A stretch of DNA of 64,000 nt from LMUY01 sp965198895 (GCA_965198895.1 OZ240676.1:4216001-4280000), one strand, 5' to 3'. Shown: positions 16,372-26,139, numbered from the stretch's first letter. Numbers and translations are program-made. The notes: generated from the letters alone by a model not told the origin.

Positions 16372-17843
16372 TGATCGCGCACTACCGTTCGGAATGGTTC
16401 AGCGGCTTCGGTGACCTCCGGCGCGACGTGCTGGCGGGCATGGTGGGCACGTTCGCGCTGATCCCCGAGGTGATCGCGTTCTCGTTCGTGGCCGGGGTGG
16501 ACCCGCAGGTTGGGCTGTATGCCTCGTTCGTGATCGGCATCGTGCTCGCCTTTGCGGGGGGGCGGCCGGCGATGATCTCGGGCGCCGCCGGGTCGGTGGC
16601 TTTGGTGGCGGCGGCGTTGGTGCGCAGTCACGGGCTGCAGTATCTGCTGGTCGCGACCGTTCTGGCCGGGTTGTTCCAGATCGTCTTCGGATTGCTGCAC
16701 CTGGACGTGCTGATGCGCTACGTGTCGCGCTCGGTGCGGACCGGGTTCGTGAACGCGCTGGCGATCCTGATCTTCTCCGCCCAGGTGCCGCAGATGCTGG
16801 GTGTCACCTGGCACACCTACGCCCTGATCGCGGCCGGGCTGGCGATCATCTACCTTTTGCCGCGCCTGACCACGGCCATCCCCTCGCCGCTGATCTGCAT
16901 CGTGGTGCTGACCGTGTTCAGCATCGCCGTGCCCATGCCGGTGCACACGGTGGCCGACCTCGGCCGCCTGCCGAGCTCGCTGCCGTCGCTGCTGCTGCCA
17001 GACGTGCCGTTCGACTTGGCGACGCTCGGCATCGTGGCGCCGTTCGCGCTCGCCATGGCGGTGGTCGGGCTGCTCGAATCGATGATGACGGCGACCGTCG
17101 TGGACGATTGGACCGAGACGACCAGCTCCAAGGCGATGGAGTGCGTCGGCCTCGGCCTCGCCAACACCGCGGCCGGGCTGTTCGGCGGCATCGCCGGGTG
17201 CGGCATGATTGGCCAGACGGTCGGCAATTTGCGCTACGGCGGCCGGGGACGCGTGTCCACCCTGGTGGCCGGCGTGTTCCTGCTGACGCTGATGGTGCTG
17301 CTGCGGCCCTGGGTAGCCCGCGTGCCGGTGGCGGCGCTGGTGGCGATCATGATCATGGTGTCGGCCAGCACGTTCTCGTGGGCGTCGCTGCGGGACCTGA
17401 CCCGGCACCCGAAAGTCTCCAGCGTGGCGATGCTGGCCACGGTGGCGGTGACGGTCACTACCCACGACCTGGCGGCGGGGGTCGGGGTGGGCGTGCTGCT
17501 GAGCGGCGTGTTCTTTGCCTTCAAGGTCACGCGGATGATGGACGTGCAGACCACGCTGGATGCCGCCACCCAGACCCGCCTGTATCGCGTGTCCGGCCAG
17601 ATTTTCTTCGCCAGCGCCGAGGCCTTCGCCGAACGCTTCGACCTGCGCGACACGGTGCCCAACGTGCGCATCGACCTGACCGCCGCGCATCTGTGGGACA
17701 TAACCGCCGTCGGTGCGCTGGAGGACGTGGTGACCAAGCTGCGCCGCCACGGCATCAACGTCGAGTTGCGCGGGCTCAACGAGGCCAGCGCCTTGCTGGT
17801 GGACCGCCACGGGCCGCAAATTCAGGCGACAGCCGACCCTTGA
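16371..17843 (+). CDS. SulP family inorganic anion transporter with STAS domain
   Basis: Membrane carrier of 490 residues for sulfate, bicarbonate or another anion or dicarboxylate. The N-terminal part has FALIPEVIAFSFVAGVDPQV and GRPAMISGAAGSVALVAAAL, which are SulP hallmarks, followed by about ten or more hydrophobic segments. The C-terminal cytoplasmic STAS domain begins near residue 400 and contains VRIDLTAAHLWDITAVGAL. The ATG overlaps the kynureninase stop, suggesting co-expression. The substrate is not evident. Confidence 0.92.
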   Translation: MIAHYRSEWFSGFGDLRRDVLAGMVGTFALIPEVIAFSFVAGVDPQVGLYASFVIGIVLAFAGGRPAMISGAAGSVALVAAALVRSHGLQYLLVATVLAGLFQIVFGLLHLDVLMRYVSRSVRTGFVNALAILIFSAQVPQMLGVTWHTYALIAAGLAIIYLLPRLTTAIPSPLICIVVLTVFSIAVPMPVHTVADLGRLPSSLPSLLLPDVPFDLATLGIVAPFALAMAVVGLLESMMTATVVDDWTETTSSKAMECVGLGLANTAAGLFGGIAGCGMIGQTVGNLRYGGRGRVSTLVAGVFLLTLMVLLRPWVARVPVAALVAIMIMVSASTFSWASLRDLTRHPKVSSVAMLATVAVTVTTHDLAAGVGVGVLLSGVFFAFKVTRMMDVQTTLDAATQTRLYRVSGQIFFASAEAFAERFDLRDTVPNVRIDLTAAHLWDITAVGALEDVVTKLRRHGINVELRGLNEASALLVDRHGPQIQATADP

Positions 17844-17855
17844 AGCAGGACCTTT

Positions 17856-17980
17856 CTTCTCCCTCTCCCGCGGGCGGGAGAGGGCCGGGGTGAGGGTGCG
17901 GCAGCGTCCCGATATTCGGTTTCAGCGGCAAAGCGGCCCTCACCCCGGCCCTCTCCCGTAGAAGGACGGGAGAGGGAGAA
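17856..17980. repeat. CTCTCCCG/CGGGAGAG inverted doublet (copy 2)
   Basis: Complete doublet just after the SulP stop: hairpin, GGCCGGGGTGAGGG, spacer with GATATTCGGTTTCAGCGGCA, then the inverted partner. It lies between co-directional genes and does not supply a stop codon here. Confidence 0.85.
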
Positions 17981-18040
17981 GGCCCACCTTGAGCCACGCG
18001 CCGTCCGGTGACACTCTCCGCCCTCGAACGGAGCCGTCCC

Positions 18041-19444
18041 ATGCCGTCCAAGCTTAAGCGACTACTGCTGGCCTCCGGGTTGGTCCTCCTCGCCACCCCC
18101 GCCATGGCCCAGCGTTGGGCCACCGTCTGGGCGGGGGCCGATCAGGGGCCATACCCCTCCGGCAATCCCACCGCCCAGCCGGACCTGTCGTTCGCCTTCG
18201 CCCACCCCGATACCGGGGCGCACGAACAGAGCTTTCGCCTCATCCTCAAGCCGGACGTGTGGGGCCGGCAGATGCGGTTCCGTTTCTCCAACGCGTTTGG
18301 CACCAAGCCGGTGACGTTCGACACCGCCTTCGCCGGGCTGCAGATGAGCGGAGCGGCCCTGGTGCCCGGCACCAACCGCCCGCTGACCTTCGCCGGCAAG
18401 AAAACCGTCACCGTGGCGCCCGGCGCGCTGGTCTGGTCCGACCCGGTGATGCTGCCCTTCGTGCACGACCCGGCGGGGCCCGACCTCGCCGGCCGCAAGC
18501 TGGCCGTGACCTTCCACATCCCCGGCGATAGCGGCCCGATGACCTGGCACGCCAAGGCCATGACCACCTCCTACGTCACCGCCCCCGATGCCGGGGCTAT
18601 CGGCGAACTGGAAGACGACAGCGCGTTCCCCAACAGCACCACGTCGTGGTATTTCCTGGATGCGGCCGACGCGATGGTGGCGCCCGACACCCGCGTGGTG
18701 GTCTGCCTGGGTGACAGCATCACGGACGGCACCGCCTCCACCCTGAACGGCGACGACCGCTGGACCGACGTGTTGTCCCGCCGGCTGCACGCCGAGGACG
18801 GGGTGCATGTCACCGTGGTCGACACCGGGATCGGCGGCAACCAGGTGCTCGGTCCGGCCGACTACACCCCGTCCAAGCCGTATTCCGGCGGTCCCTCCGC
18901 CACGTCCCGGCTGGACCGCGACGTGCTCGGGCTGTCCGGCGTGACGGACGTGATCGTGTTCGAGGGCATCAACGACCTCGGCGCCGCCAATGCCAGCCCG
19001 GACGCCGTGGCCAACGGCATGAAGGCCCTGGTCGACCGCATCCGTGCCAAATTCAAGGGCGCGCGCGTGGTGGGCGCCACCGTCACCAGCAGCCGCAGCA
19101 GCCCGAACCCGGGTTATGGCACGGTGGACACCGACAACCGCCGCCACGCGCTGAACGACCTGATCCGCAAGCCCGGCCTGTTCGACGCCGTGATCGACTT
19201 CGACAGCGTGACGGTGGATCCGCAGACCGGCGAGTTGCGGCCGGAGTTCGTGCCGCCGTCCACCATGGGCGGACCAGGGGACAAGCTGCACCCCAATCGC
19301 GCCGGCTATCTGGCCATGGGCAACGCGGTCGACCTGCGCGCCCTGGTGCCGGCGATGCCCGCGAAGCCGCGCCCCCGCCCGCGGCCTCGGCCGGCGCCGA
19401 CGGATACGGGAGCGGACGACGCGGCACCGGCCGTGACGCAATGA
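18041..19444 (+). CDS. Secreted SGNH/GDSL-family hydrolase
   Basis: Exported esterase-like protein of 467 residues. It has a signal peptide (basic MPSKLKRL, hydrophobic LLASGLVLLATPAMA). The SGNH motifs are in order: CLGDSITDG with Ser226, GIGGNQ, EGINDLG, and DKLHPN giving the Asp414/His417 pair. The N-terminal 200 residues are a beta-rich domain often found before this type of hydrolase. The C-terminus is a proline/arginine-rich tail (PRPRPRPRPAP). The ATG with CGGAG seven bases upstream is preferred over an in-frame GTG at 18008. The substrate may be a carbohydrate ester, which is inference from relatives. Confidence 0.9.
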   Translation: MPSKLKRLLLASGLVLLATPAMAQRWATVWAGADQGPYPSGNPTAQPDLSFAFAHPDTGAHEQSFRLILKPDVWGRQMRFRFSNAFGTKPVTFDTAFAGLQMSGAALVPGTNRPLTFAGKKTVTVAPGALVWSDPVMLPFVHDPAGPDLAGRKLAVTFHIPGDSGPMTWHAKAMTTSYVTAPDAGAIGELEDDSAFPNSTTSWYFLDAADAMVAPDTRVVVCLGDSITDGTASTLNGDDRWTDVLSRRLHAEDGVHVTVVDTGIGGNQVLGPADYTPSKPYSGGPSATSRLDRDVLGLSGVTDVIVFEGINDLGAANASPDAVANGMKALVDRIRAKFKGARVVGATVTSSRSSPNPGYGTVDTDNRRHALNDLIRKPGLFDAVIDFDSVTVDPQTGELRPEFVPPSTMGGPGDKLHPNRAGYLAMGNAVDLRALVPAMPAKPRPRPRPRPAPTDTGADDAAPAVTQ

Positions 19445-20250
19445 GCTTCGACGATTACACCGGCCGCACCGAGACCCGCACCGATGTCGTGGCACCCGGA
19501 CAGGTCCGCGGGCTCGCCGCAACACTCGACGTGACCCTGCCGGAAAGTATGCTGCCGCCTTTGTGGCATTGGATGCTGTTCGCCGACTGGGTGCCTGCCA
19601 GCGGCCTCGGCCCGGATGGCCACCCCAAGCGTGGCGGCTTCCTGCCCCCGGTGCACGACCGGCCCCGCCGCATGTGGGCCGGCGGGCGGCTGCAGTTCCA
19701 CGCCCCGCTCCACGTCGGCGAGACGGTGACCCGGCACAGCACCATCCTGTCCGTCACCGAGAAGACCGGCGGCAGCGGCAAGCTGGTGTTCGTGACCGTC
19801 AAGCACGAGATCGCCGGCCCGGCCGGGCTCGCGATCACCGAGGAGCAGGACATCGTCTACCGCGGTACCGAGGGCGATGCCGTCAAGCCCGGCGAGCCGG
19901 CCGCCCCGGTGGACGCCGTCGCCGCCAAGCAGGTGTATCCCGATCCGGTGCTGCTGTTCCGCTACTCCGCCCTGACCGGCAACGGCCACCGCATCCACTA
20001 CGACGCCGACTATGTCCGCGACGTCGAGGGCTACCCCGGGCTGATCGTGCACGGCCCGTTGCAAGCCACCTGGATGGCCGCCCTCGCGGCCGAATTGGGC
20101 CCGGTCGGCCGCTTCAGCTTCCGCGGCCGCCGCCCCGCCTTCGCCGGCAGCGCCTTGCAGGTGGAGGCCTGGCGGGGCGACAAGGGGCTGCAACTGCGCA
20201 CACGCGACGCCTTGGGCGCCGTCTGCATGACCGCCGAAGCCGGAGCATGA
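19441..20250 (+). CDS. FAS1-like/MaoC-type dehydratase (itaconyl/mesaconyl-CoA hydratase family)
   Basis: Double hotdog protein of 269 residues. The N-terminal half has the FAS1-like dehydratase pattern (LPPLWHWMLFADWVPASGLG, then GHPKRGGFLPPV), and the C-terminal half has LLFRYSALTGNGHRIHYDAD with YPGLIVHGPLQATW, which is the MaoC-like catalytic segment. Relatives hydrate mesaconyl-C4-CoA or itaconyl-CoA. It overlaps the SGNH hydrolase stop and the following metallo-hydrolase start, so it is in a tight four-gene run. Confidence 0.88.
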   Translation: MSFDDYTGRTETRTDVVAPGQVRGLAATLDVTLPESMLPPLWHWMLFADWVPASGLGPDGHPKRGGFLPPVHDRPRRMWAGGRLQFHAPLHVGETVTRHSTILSVTEKTGGSGKLVFVTVKHEIAGPAGLAITEEQDIVYRGTEGDAVKPGEPAAPVDAVAAKQVYPDPVLLFRYSALTGNGHRIHYDADYVRDVEGYPGLIVHGPLQATWMAALAAELGPVGRFSFRGRRPAFAGSALQVEAWRGDKGLQLRTRDALGAVCMTAEAGA

Positions 20251-21074
20251 CCGAATTGGCCTTCCTGACCGAGCCCGTGCCTGAGCGGGGCAAGCTGCAC
20301 CCCGTGCTGCCGGGCATCAGCCGGATCGTGGCGGATAACCCGAGCCGCATGACCTATCACGGCACCAACACCTATTTCCTGGAGGGCGACGACGGCGTCA
20401 CCGTGCTCGATCCCGGCCCGGACGACGCGGCCCATGTCGCCGACATCCTGCGCCTGACGCCGGGCCCGATCGTGCGCATCCTGCTCAGCCACACCCACCG
20501 CGACCATTTTGGGGCCGTCGCCGCGCTGAAGGAACAGACCGGCGTTCCCACGCTCGGCTGGCACCAGAGTGCCGACGACGCGTTCGTGCCGGACGTGAAG
20601 ATCCATGACGGCGAGACCGTGCTGGGCATGGAGGCGGTGTTCACGCCGGGTCACGCGGCGGACCATCTGTGTTTCGCCCGTCCGGATGGCGTGCTGTTCA
20701 GCGCGGACCACGTGATGGGCTGGTCGTCCAGTATCGTGAGCCCGCCCGGCGGCAACATGGCGGATTACTTCGCCAGCCTGAAGCGCCTGCTCGCCCGGTC
20801 CGAGACGACGTACCTGCCCGGCCATGGCCCGATGCTGACCGACCCGCACCCGTATGTGGAGGCGCTGCTGCATCACCGGGTCACCCGCGAGGACGCCATC
20901 GCGGCTGCCCTGGCGAAAGGGCCGAACACCAGCAAGGGCCTGGTGGAAGCGCTGTATTCCAAGATCGACCCCATCCTGAAGATGGCCGCCGAGCGGAATG
21001 TGCTGGCCCATCTGATCAAGCTGCAGAGCGAGGGCCGTGTGACCCGGCGCGGCGACGATTGGCAGTCGGCGTAG
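20247..21074 (+). CDS. MBL-fold metallo-hydrolase (LACTB2-like)
   Basis: Metallo-beta-lactamase-fold enzyme of 275 residues. The metal-binding motif is SHTHRDHFGA, with later ligands in TPGHAADHLCF, SADHVMGW and PGHGP. The C-terminal winged-helix-like domain (LVEALYSKIDPILKMAAERN) matches LACTB2-type proteins, some of which are RNases and others thioester or glyoxalase-like hydrolases. The ATG overlaps the preceding gene. Function beyond metal-dependent hydrolysis is unknown. Confidence 0.9.
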   Translation: MTELAFLTEPVPERGKLHPVLPGISRIVADNPSRMTYHGTNTYFLEGDDGVTVLDPGPDDAAHVADILRLTPGPIVRILLSHTHRDHFGAVAALKEQTGVPTLGWHQSADDAFVPDVKIHDGETVLGMEAVFTPGHAADHLCFARPDGVLFSADHVMGWSSSIVSPPGGNMADYFASLKRLLARSETTYLPGHGPMLTDPHPYVEALLHHRVTREDAIAAALAKGPNTSKGLVEALYSKIDPILKMAAERNVLAHLIKLQSEGRVTRRGDDWQSA

Positions 21075-21808
21075 ATACTCGCGAAGCCGGCGACCCGCTG
21101 TTCGACGCCAACCGCGCCTTCTACGACCGGCTGTGGACCGACGCCCGCCTGATTGGCCCGGAGCGGTTCAACACCTGGAATCTGGTGCAATCCCTTGCCG
21201 CCGATGGGGCGAGGCGCTTGGAGGTCGGGCCCGGCCTGCGCCCCCGGTTGCCGGTGGCGGGCACGGTGTTCGCCGACATCAGCGTTCCGGCGCTGCGGGC
21301 GCTCGGCGGGGCCGGCGGCGTCCCCGTGGCGGCCTCGCTGTCCGCCCTGCCGTTCGCCGACGGGGCGTTCGGCCTGATCGGCGCGTTGGACATCGTGGAG
21401 CACGTGGCGGATGACGCCGCCACCCTCGCCGAACTCTCCCGCGTGGCGGCGGTAGGGGCGGTGCTGTTGCTGTCGGTGCCGCTGCATGCGTCCGCCTGGT
21501 CCACCTTCGACGAGGTGGTCGGCCACCACCGCCGCTACGAGCCGGACGCTCTGATCGCGCTGCTGGCCTCGGTGGGGTTCGCGGTGGAGCGCAGTGCCCC
21601 ATCCGGCATGTTGCCACGCTCGAACCGGCTGCAACGGCTCGGCATGTGGTTCCTGGCGCGGCAACGCGAGCGGGCGATGTGGTGGTATAACCGGGTGTTC
21701 ATGCCGCTCGGGCTGCGCCGTGCGCCGGTGCTGGCATTGGCGGCGGGGATGATCGCCACCAGCGAGGTGGGCGGCGTGTTGTTGGTTTGCCGCAAGCCGA
21801 CCGGCTGA
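21059..21808 (+). CDS. SAM-dependent methyltransferase (class I)
   Basis: Predicted methyltransferase of 249 residues. Motif I is LEVGPGLRPRLP, followed by VFADISVPAL (strand 2), then LPFADGAFGLIGALDIVEHV, typical of methyltransferase-11-like enzymes, and a membrane-proximal C-terminus. The only workable start is a TTG at 21059 that overlaps the previous gene by 16 bases; no ribosome binding site is visible, so expression is probably by translational coupling. Substrate unknown. Confidence 0.8.
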   Translation: MAVGVDTREAGDPLFDANRAFYDRLWTDARLIGPERFNTWNLVQSLAADGARRLEVGPGLRPRLPVAGTVFADISVPALRALGGAGGVPVAASLSALPFADGAFGLIGALDIVEHVADDAATLAELSRVAAVGAVLLLSVPLHASAWSTFDEVVGHHRRYEPDALIALLASVGFAVERSAPSGMLPRSNRLQRLGMWFLARQRERAMWWYNRVFMPLGLRRAPVLALAAGMIATSEVGGVLLVCRKPTG

Positions 21809-21955
21809 TCTTTCCCGACAGTCACCGCCCAGGTCGTACGACCTTTGCCCCATTCAAATGCTCGATCGTTACCCCTATGAACGGATCGATACCGACTCGC
21901 TGTCACGCCGTTCGCTGACTGATCCCACGTGATCTGGGCTAGGGGAGACATCGCT

Positions 21956-24900
21956 TTGCCGACAACCGTTACCTGGGATGGCACGACCGCCGATTGGTAT
22001 AGCTCGAACTGGGATTACCCCACCGGCACCAATCCAGGGCCGCCGCCGGCCGCTGGTGACGACGTCGATCTGTCCGGCGGCGGCACGGTCATCCTCGACG
22101 CGTCCGAACCCGGCTACGTCCCGCTGGACGTCGCCAGTGTCGACGTCGACGACACGACGCTGGAGGTGGATCAGGACGAAACCATCCCCGACCTCACTTT
22201 GGCCGGCATCGACGGCGGCGGGATCATCACCAGCGGCGTCGGCCCGGTGACCATCACCGTCTCCGGCAGCTTCGCGATGGGCGCGAAATATCTCAACGAC
22301 GTGGTGTCGGACGGCCACATCAACGGCAACATCACCATCAACCTGACCGGGTCCGGCAATATCGGCGGCACGCTCGGCAACGACATCATCGGCGGCAACG
22401 ACGGCGGCACGGCGGTCCTCCACGTCGCAACGATCGGCACGCTGACCTTCGACGACAGCGCGGCGCTCGGCGCCGATGCCAATGGCGAACTCGCCAATGA
22501 CGGGCTGGTCGAGAAACTGGCCGCCACCAGCGGCACCTCCGGTGTGTCGTCCATCGGCGCGCAGTTCACCAACTCGTCGACCGGCACCATCGAGGTCGAC
22601 GCCGGGTCGCTGGCGCTGAGCGGGAGCGACAACAGCATCGGCGGTATGGTCGAAGGCGCCGGCACGCTCGATCTGTCGGGCACGAGCACGCTCGAGCCGG
22701 ATCTGACGCTCGCCAATGACGGGGTGACGCTCGAGAGCAGCGGCAATACGACGCTGGGCGCGATCGCCGCCGACGTTCCGACAGCCGACACCTTCGCGAT
22801 CGATGGCGGCACCGTGACCGGCACGCCGGACACGACGACATGGACCATCGACGGGGCGCTCGACCTCGTGCAGGGCACGCTCACCGACACGAGTTCGACG
22901 TTCAGGAGCACGCCGGACCTGTATGTCGCGACCGACGGCACGCTTTCGATCGGTGGGAACCTGTTCGATGGCGAAAATTCCGATCCCGATCCGTTCGTTC
23001 TGTCGGGCACGGCGTTCATCCAGAATGGCGGCGACGCGACGCTCGGCACCAGCGCCGTCCCGGCCGCGCTCGAATTTGCGGACAACGGCAGCGACCTCGC
23101 CATCTTCCAGAACCTCAGCAGCGGCACGCTGACGATCACCGATAGCTCGATCACCAGCAGCTTCGCCAACTCGGCCGTGCCTGGGTATAATTACGGCTAC
23201 TTCTACAACGACGGTGACCTGATCAGCGTCAGCGACGCGAACAACCCGGCACCGCAGAACACCATCGAAGTCGCCAGTATCGTGTCGGATGGCACCATCG
23301 ACGTCCAGCAGGGCGTGTTGCTGATCGACAGCTACTACACGAACCTCGACGGCGGCGGGTTTACCGGAGCCGGCACCCTCACGCTCGATCCGGCGACCAC
23401 GGTCACGATGGACGACGGCATCACCTCCGACGTCGGCACCTTGCAATTCGACAGCGGCGATGGCGGCGGGGCGCTCTACCAGGTCGCTGAGAACTTCACC
23501 CAGGACGGCGCGCTCGTCATCAACGGTCCGACGTTGCAGATCGATAACGAGGTGCTCGGTTCCGGCACGGCCTACCAGGCGTACACGCTCACGGTCACCG
23601 GCTTGACGACGCTTGAGGGCGGCGTGCTGGAGGCGGGCACGCTGTTGACGCAGGGCGGGTTCGCCGCGGGGGCTGGGGGCGCGGCCCTATCGGTCGACGG
23701 CGCGACCCTCGAGAACGCCGGGTCGGCCACGCTTGCGGGGACCTCGATCGGTTTGTCGAGCGGGAGCGGGGCTGACAATGCCGGCCAGGTCGGCCTGCTG
23801 CAGAACGATGCTAGCGGAACGATCACGCTGTCCGATACGGATGACGGCTTCGTCATGCCCGCGTCGATCACGGCGCTGGGGGATGGCAGCGAGATCGACA
23901 ATCTCGGCATCATCATCGGCCAGGGTGAGACGACCGTCGATCCGACGCAGATCACCGACATACCCGACCTGTCCCTCTCGGCCGACACCGTCATCAACGA
24001 CGGCACGATCGAGGCGCAGCAAGGCCAGCTCGATCTCGGCGGCCCGATTACCGGAACGGGCACGCTGCAGGTGTACGACGGCGCCGTCCTTGCGACCGAT
24101 GGTACCGTCAACGGCAATGCCGCTGGTTTCGTCGGGGCCGGCGGCTTCCTGTTGATCGGCGACCTCGCCAGCGAGACGGGCGGCGATACGCCCGCGCAGC
24201 AGCAGGACTTCAATGCGACGATCGGCAATTTCGCCGCCGGAGATACGGTCGGGATCGAAACCTCCGGCCTGGGGCTCTACGACACGATCGACGGCACAGG
24301 CACGCCGGTATTCTCCGCGGCGACCGACACGACGAGCCTCGCGCTGACCGATGCCGGGTCGGTGGTGGCGACGCTCAGCTTCGCCGGCGATCTTGCAGCG
24401 GACATGTTCACGCTGGCGCAGGATCCGAATTCCAGCGGGGTCGAGGATCTGACCGTTGCCTGCTACGCCCGGGGCACGCGCATCCTGACGGTCCGCGGCG
24501 AGCTTGCCGTCGAGACGATGGCGATCGGCGATGTCGTGGTGACCGCGTCCGGCGAGCGCCAACCGGTCCGTTGGATCGGGCGGCGCAGCTATGCCGGGCG
24601 CTTCCTGGCGGCCAACCCGGCCGTCCGGCCGATCCGTTTTCGGGCCGGCTCGCTCGCGAACGGTCTGCCCCGCCGCGACCTGCTCGTGTCGCCGGAGCAT
24701 GCCATGTTCCTCGATGGTGTGCTGATCCCGGCCCGGTGCCTGGTGAACGGCAGCACCATCGCGGTGGACCGCGATTGCTCGCATGTCGACTATTTCCACG
24801 TCGAGCTCGCCCGGCACGACGTGCTACTGGCCGAGGGTGCCCCGTCCGAAAGCTTTGTCGACGACGATAGCCGGGGGATCTTCCACAACGCTGCGGAATG

Positions 24901-25006
24901 GCAGGCGCTGCACCCTGGCCGCCCGCGCTTGCCGGCAGTGTACTGCGCACCCAGGATCCAGGATGGCTTCGAACTGCAGGCCATCCGCGGCAGGTTGGCG
25001 GCCTAA
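21956..25006 (+). CDS. Large repetitive surface/secreted protein with C-terminal Hint domain
   Basis: 1016-residue acidic protein, rich in Gly, Thr, Ser and Asp. Residues 1 to about 800 are short beta-strand repeats (patterns such as GTLTITDSSIT, GAGTLDLSGTSTLEPD, NDGTIEAQQGQLDLGGPITG) resembling autotransporter passenger or adhesin beta-helices. Residues 836 to about 985 form a Hint-type domain beginning CYARGTRILTVRGELAVETM and containing VRWIGRRSY and LLVSPEHAMFLDG, with the nucleophile Cys836. There is no classical signal peptide, so export by a non-Sec route such as type I secretion is likely. The TTG start is chosen because AGGGGAG lies eight bases before it. Its codon and GC content look slightly different from its neighbours. 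Confidence 0.85.
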   Translation: MPTTVTWDGTTADWYSSNWDYPTGTNPGPPPAAGDDVDLSGGGTVILDASEPGYVPLDVASVDVDDTTLEVDQDETIPDLTLAGIDGGGIITSGVGPVTITVSGSFAMGAKYLNDVVSDGHINGNITINLTGSGNIGGTLGNDIIGGNDGGTAVLHVATIGTLTFDDSAALGADANGELANDGLVEKLAATSGTSGVSSIGAQFTNSSTGTIEVDAGSLALSGSDNSIGGMVEGAGTLDLSGTSTLEPDLTLANDGVTLESSGNTTLGAIAADVPTADTFAIDGGTVTGTPDTTTWTIDGALDLVQGTLTDTSSTFRSTPDLYVATDGTLSIGGNLFDGENSDPDPFVLSGTAFIQNGGDATLGTSAVPAALEFADNGSDLAIFQNLSSGTLTITDSSITSSFANSAVPGYNYGYFYNDGDLISVSDANNPAPQNTIEVASIVSDGTIDVQQGVLLIDSYYTNLDGGGFTGAGTLTLDPATTVTMDDGITSDVGTLQFDSGDGGGALYQVAENFTQDGALVINGPTLQIDNEVLGSGTAYQAYTLTVTGLTTLEGGVLEAGTLLTQGGFAAGAGGAALSVDGATLENAGSATLAGTSIGLSSGSGADNAGQVGLLQNDASGTITLSDTDDGFVMPASITALGDGSEIDNLGIIIGQGETTVDPTQITDIPDLSLSADTVINDGTIEAQQGQLDLGGPITGTGTLQVYDGAVLATDGTVNGNAAGFVGAGGFLLIGDLASETGGDTPAQQQDFNATIGNFAAGDTVGIETSGLGLYDTIDGTGTPVFSAATDTTSLALTDAGSVVATLSFAGDLAADMFTLAQDPNSSGVEDLTVACYARGTRILTVRGELAVETMAIGDVVVTASGERQPVRWIGRRSYAGRFLAANPAVRPIRFRAGSLANGLPRRDLLVSPEHAMFLDGVLIPARCLVNGSTIAVDRDCSHVDYFHVELARHDVLLAEGAPSESFVDDDSRGIFHNAAEWQALHPGRPRLPAVYCAPRIQDGFELQAIRGRLAA

Positions 25007-25009
25007 GCG

Positions 25010-25180
25010 CTCACCGGAGGTCAGCGGCTTCGGCCAGGGTCTGCGGGGTGAACGGCACTTCGAATGCGGTCGTCCCTCCACGGGCGATGATCTCATTGAG
25101 TAGATCGGCGGGGACCGGCACATCGACACCCTGCACTGGCCTGATACGCAGCCAGCGGTTTCGTTCGTAGCCTTGTTGGC
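25010..25180 (-). other. Possible gene fragment without a start codon
   Basis: On the minus strand an open frame reads protein-like sequence (RNRWLRIRPVQGVDVPVPAD, then LLNEIIARGGTTAFEVPFTP) and ends at a TGA at 25010-25012. The frame is closed upstream by a TGA within the 3' end of the LysR gene and has no ATG, GTG or TTG before the conserved-looking part, so it may be a remnant or a chance frame. I cannot assign it to a family. Nothing else was seen in this 200-base gap. Confidence 0.2.
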
Positions 25181-25209
25181 CATCCGCGCACGACCCGGCG
25201 TTCGAACCT

Positions 25210-26139
25210 TCACGGGGACGGATAGGCCGCCTGGCACAGCGACGTCACCACATCGCGCAGCCAGCGGTGTGCCGGGTCGGCGTCGACGCGAGGATGCCAC
25301 AGGGCAGAAATCATGAACTCCGGCGTTTGTACCGGGAGCTCGAAGTGTTGCAGCCCCAACCTGGCGGCATGATCGCTCGCCAATGCATTGCCGAGGCACG
25401 ATCGCGGCACATGCGCGACCAAATCCGAATGGCGGGCGATCCGCATCGCATCCGGATAGCCCGGCACGACGACGAGCACCGCCCGCCGCAACCCGAGCAC
25501 CGCCAGGGCGTCGTCGACCGGCCCGGTGAAATCACCCGCCGGGGATGCCACGACATGGGTGCAGGCTGCATAGCGCTCGGGCGTCACGGCCCCACCCGCC
25601 AGTAGCTCGTGTCCGAGCCGGGCTACGCCGACGAAGTCGTCACGGAACAGAAACCGCGTACGCATCTCGGGCGCGGAGGCTTCGACCACGCCGATCTCCA
25701 GGTCGATCAGCCCTTCCCGCAGCGGTCTGGCATCCTTGTTCGGCTTCGGTGCAAAGCGCAGGCGGATGCGAGGTGCCGCCGCGGCGATGGCGGCCAACAA
25801 GGGAACCGAGAAGAATTCAACGAAGCCCTCGTTCGCGCGGATGGTGAAAACCATCTCGAACGATGCGACATCCGGAGGAGCGATTTGCGGCCGGAGGACC
25901 GCTTGCACCTCCCGCGCCAACTCATGAACACGGTCGCGCAGTGCAGCAGCGCGCGGTGTCGGCACCAGCCCGCGCCCCGCCCGCACGAGGAGCGGGTCAC
26001 CCGTAGCCGACCGAAGCCGCGTGAGCGTCCGGCTCATGGCGGACGAACTCAGGCCGAGACGGCGGGCCGCACCGGTCACACTGCCCTCGGCGAGCAACAC
26101 GTCCAGCGCCGGGAGGAGGTTGAGGTCGAGATTGTCCAT
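25210..26139 (-). CDS. LysR-family transcriptional regulator
   Basis: DNA-binding regulator of 309 residues. The N-terminal winged helix-turn-helix is clear (LNLLPALDVLLAEGSVTGAA followed by RRLGLSSSAMSRTLTRLR), and a periplasmic-binding-like effector domain follows from about residue 90. It is divergent from the SDR at 26273, with 133 bases between starts, and by the usual LysR arrangement it probably controls that gene. The effector is unknown. The ATG at 26139 gives the typical short N-terminus before the helix-turn-helix. Confidence 0.93.
   Translation of the reverse strand: MDNLDLNLLPALDVLLAEGSVTGAARRLGLSSSAMSRTLTRLRSATGDPLLVRAGRGLVPTPRAAALRDRVHELAREVQAVLRPQIAPPDVASFEMVFTIRANEGFVEFFSVPLLAAIAAAAPRIRLRFAPKPNKDARPLREGLIDLEIGVVEASAPEMRTRFLFRDDFVGVARLGHELLAGGAVTPERYAACTHVVASPAGDFTGPVDDALAVLGLRRAVLVVVPGYPDAMRIARHSDLVAHVPRSCLGNALASDHAARLGLQHFELPVQTPEFMISALWHPRVDADPAHRWLRDVVTSLCQAAYPSP

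Noticed and set aside
15930..17819. 629-residue minus-strand ORF opposite the SulP gene
   Set aside because: Histidine and arginine-rich shadow of the SulP and kynureninase genes; no recognisable protein features.
25190..25215. GGTTCGAAC motif as a possible tRNA T-arm
   Set aside because: No acceptor stem, D-arm or anticodon arm could be paired around it.
24824..25399. 191-residue minus-strand ORF across the end of the Hint protein
   Set aside because: It overlaps the conserved Hint C-terminus and the LysR 3' end, and its sequence is not protein-like.
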